Assembly (NCBI RefSeq): GCF_000009985.1
Contig: NC_007626.1
Location: 310,001 to 374,000, forward strand
Direction of reading: 5' to 3'
Source of the DNA: Paramagnetospirillum magneticum AMB-1
GTDB taxonomy: Bacteria; Pseudomonadota; Alphaproteobacteria; Rhodospirillales; Magnetospirillaceae
Length of the DNA stretch: 64,000 nt
A program made the translations under genes and the position numbers. Under the pieces are notes generated by a model. That model was not told the origin of the DNA, did no database searches, and saw only the letters and a list, made by a program, of their open reading frames with translations. Of this stretch, positions 62,251 to 64,000 are shown piece after piece (the stretch's first letter is position 1; every line of letters starts with the position of its first letter).

Positions 62251-63914
62251 GTCGGGTCGATCCGTTTCACCATTTGCAGCAGATTGCCGATTCCGGCCGG
62301 TGGCGGCAGAAATTCGACGCTGTCCATGACCGAGCGTATCAGATGGGTTCCCAATCCCCCGGGCCGCACCTCGTCCAGCGGCCTCGGCTCGATTTTAGCC
62401 ACATCCACTGCGGGAGCGAAATCCATAAGTCGTATGACGAGTCGATTAGGCTCGCGATCAAGGTGAACGATGATCTCGCCTTCTCCGCCTTTGTAGGCGT
62501 GGCGGATGATGTTCTGACAGGCTTCGTCCACGGCCAGCACCACGTCACCCACCACGGCCTCGCCGCAGCCCTGGCCGCGCATGGCGTTGCCCAGGGCGGA
62601 CCTGATCGCCGACAGCTCCTCGGCCCGGGCCGGGTAGCGGCCTTCAAAGCCCAGGCCAAGGCGGCGGCGGTCCTCGATCACCATCAGGGTGACGTCGTCG
62701 CGCAGGCCGCCGCTGTCTTCCAGGGACCGCACCATGGCCTTGAGGCGCTCGCCCGCCGGCATGGGGGCGAAGCTGGCGATCAGCGCCCGGGCGCCGGCGT
62801 CCTCCAGCATGGCGTCGTGCTGGGTGCGGGCCTCGGTCAGTCCGTCGGTGAAGAGGTAAAGCGAGCCGCCGTCCAGGTTGAACTCCACCTCGGGACAGCC
62901 ATCGGCGAACAGTTCGACGGCGATGCCCAGCGGCGGCATCTCGCCCTCGATGGCGGTGAAGACTCCGTTCTTCAGCAACAGCGGCTGCTCGTGCCCGGCG
63001 ATGGCCAGCACGCCCCGCCCCGACGCCGGGTCGAACAGGCCGGCGACCATGGTGACGAACATGCCGGGCATGCGGGTCTCCAGCAATTCGGCATTGATGG
63101 CGGCCAGGACCGGCCCTGGTCCGGCCTCTCGCTTGGCGAGGCAGCGGAACAGGCTGGCGGTCTTGGACATCAGCAGCGACGCCTTCATGCCCTTGCCCGA
63201 GACGTCGCCGATGGCGAAAGCCAGCCGACCGTCGGCCAGGGGCATGATCTCGAAGAAATCGCCGGAAACGCCGCTGGCCGGCAGATTGATGCCGTGGATG
63301 GGCGATTGCTCGGGCTGTTGTCCCGGCAGCATGGCGCGCTGGATCTCCGAAGCCAGTTCAAGCTCGCGCTTCAGGCTCTGCTGTTCCGCCATGTCGGCCA
63401 CCAGCCGGGCGTTGATCAGGGCCAGGGCGGAACTGGCGGCCAGGGCCTGCAGCAGGCGGGAATCCGTCAGGGAAAAGGCGTTGCCGTCCGTCTTGTTGAA
63501 CAGTTCGATGGCCCCCAGACGGGTGCCGCGCACCATCATGGGCGCGCACAGGATGGACCGGGTCTCGAATCCGGTGGCGGCATCGATGGCCTGGGCGAAA
63601 TCCGGGTCGCGCCGGGTGTCCTTCACCAGTTGCGGCGCGCCCAGGTCGATGGTGCGCCCGACGATTCCCGTGCCGGGGGGCAGGCGCAGGCCGACCACGT
63701 CCACCGGCCCCACATTGGCGCGGCAGACCAGGTCGCCGGTGTCGTCGTCGATGAGGAACAGCGAGGCGGCTTGCGCCCCCACCCGCTGGGCGATGCGTTC
63801 CAGGCCCAGTCGAAGCGTGGCTTCCACATCCTGGGAATGGGCGAAGTCACCGGTCATCTCGACGATCAGGTCGAGGTGGCTGGCGGAATCGGCTGAGGCG
63901 TGCAAACTGGACAT
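62247..63914 (-). CDS. GAF - SpoIIE phosphatase - anti-sigma kinase fusion
   Basis: A 555-residue soluble signalling protein. GAF domain (residues about 14-170), PP2C/SpoIIE phosphatase (about 190-415; metal ligands Asp219 in SGDFFE, Asp237 in GDVSGKG, Asp357 in FTDG, Asp406-407 in RDDVT) and an RsbW-like GHKL kinase (about 425-555; DEACQN with Asn468, MDFAP, GGLGTHL). It therefore can in principle both phosphorylate and dephosphorylate the STAS protein encoded next. The GAF domain supplies the signal. It is the first gene of the operon. Confidence 0.93.
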   Translation of the reverse strand: MSSLHASADSASHLDLIVEMTGDFAHSQDVEATLRLGLERIAQRVGAQAASLFLIDDDTGDLVCRANVGPVDVVGLRLPPGTGIVGRTIDLGAPQLVKDTRRDPDFAQAIDAATGFETRSILCAPMMVRGTRLGAIELFNKTDGNAFSLTDSRLLQALAASSALALINARLVADMAEQQSLKRELELASEIQRAMLPGQQPEQSPIHGINLPASGVSGDFFEIMPLADGRLAFAIGDVSGKGMKASLLMSKTASLFRCLAKREAGPGPVLAAINAELLETRMPGMFVTMVAGLFDPASGRGVLAIAGHEQPLLLKNGVFTAIEGEMPPLGIAVELFADGCPEVEFNLDGGSLYLFTDGLTEARTQHDAMLEDAGARALIASFAPMPAGERLKAMVRSLEDSGGLRDDVTLMVIEDRRRLGLGFEGRYPARAEELSAIRSALGNAMRGQGCGEAVVGDVVLAVDEACQNIIRHAYKGGEGEIIVHLDREPNRLVIRLMDFAPAVDVAKIEPRPLDEVRPGGLGTHLIRSVMDSVEFLPPPAGIGNLLQMVKRIDPT

Positions 63915-64000
63915 GCCTCATCATGCCAAGCTCGGCTGAAACCGCCAAATGGTTAGATTTAGAGTCTATAGATATAAAAAAAATGCATCCGGGGCTCGAC
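63915..64000. promoter_or_regulatory. upstream region of the phosphatase/transporter operon
   Basis: The last 86 bases are AT-rich (AAATGGTTAGATTTAGAGTC then TATAGATATAAAAAAAATGC on the plus strand) and stand out from the GC-rich surroundings, so the operon promoter is probably here. No confident -35/-10 pair could be chosen and the region is cut by the window edge. No gene was seen. Confidence 0.4.

Overview
The window is GC-rich, gene-dense bacterial chromosome with short gaps, many 4-bp stop/start overlaps and strong G/C at third codon positions. Gene content points to an alphaproteobacterium of the Rhodospirillales, most like Magnetospirillum/Paramagnetospirillum. The pointers are the ethylmalonyl-CoA pathway genes, a ChpT-type phosphotransferase, the gpmI-envC-ctpA-yibQ-rppH order and the dispersed GC-rich hairpin repeats. 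This assignment is inference from content; no rRNA, tRNA, magnetosome gene, IS element, phage or CRISPR array was recognised.

Layout. 1-4.7 kb: end of a rhodanese-like gene, a small secreted Cys protein, an aldolase/dehydrogenase fusion, an M23 peptidase and a membrane-anchored unknown. 4.8-12.5 kb: a very large NfnB+NfnA-like flavin/iron-sulfur oxidoreductase fusion, a Gate-domain membrane protein, mutS and a stress-like protein. 12.6-18.2 kb: malic enzyme, a PhoR-like kinase, a Bcr/CflA exporter and a zinc hydrolase. 18.3-26.5 kb: cobalamin block (cobQ, cobD, cbiX, cobH, cobL, cobI, cbiG-cobJ). 26.5-36.1 kb: an M48-LysM lipoprotein, then the envelope operon gpmI-envC-ctpA-yibQ-rppH and two unknowns. 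36.2-41.6 kb: ethylmalonyl-CoA pathway (mcd, ccr, divergent ecm). 41.7-50.7 kb: arsC-like, mscS, recX, an ABC-2 permease, a regulator/methyltransferase pair, argD-argF-hslO, a small exported protein and rpmB. 50.9-57.3 kb: chemotaxis operon cheA-cheW-cheY-cheB-cheR preceded by chpT. 57.4-63.9 kb: one tightly overlapped operon in which a GAF-phosphatase-kinase fusion and a STAS antagonist precede an MCE/Mla-type lipid ABC transporter (mlaE, mlaF, mlaD, PqiC-like lipoprotein) and an RNA methyltransferase.

How the genes connect. Ethylmalonyl-CoA mutase needs adenosylcobalamin, and much of a corrinoid pathway lies 13-20 kb away. CbiX and CbiG suggest the early-cobalt (oxygen-independent) branch. 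The most unusual arrangement is the last operon: the partner-switching proteins overlap or abut the lipid transporter genes rather than a sigma factor gene, suggesting that a Ser-phosphorylatable STAS protein controls the transporter. Several families of hairpin repeats sit at operon ends, and one inverted repeat sits inside the cob operon within an open frame that keeps stop/start coupling intact.
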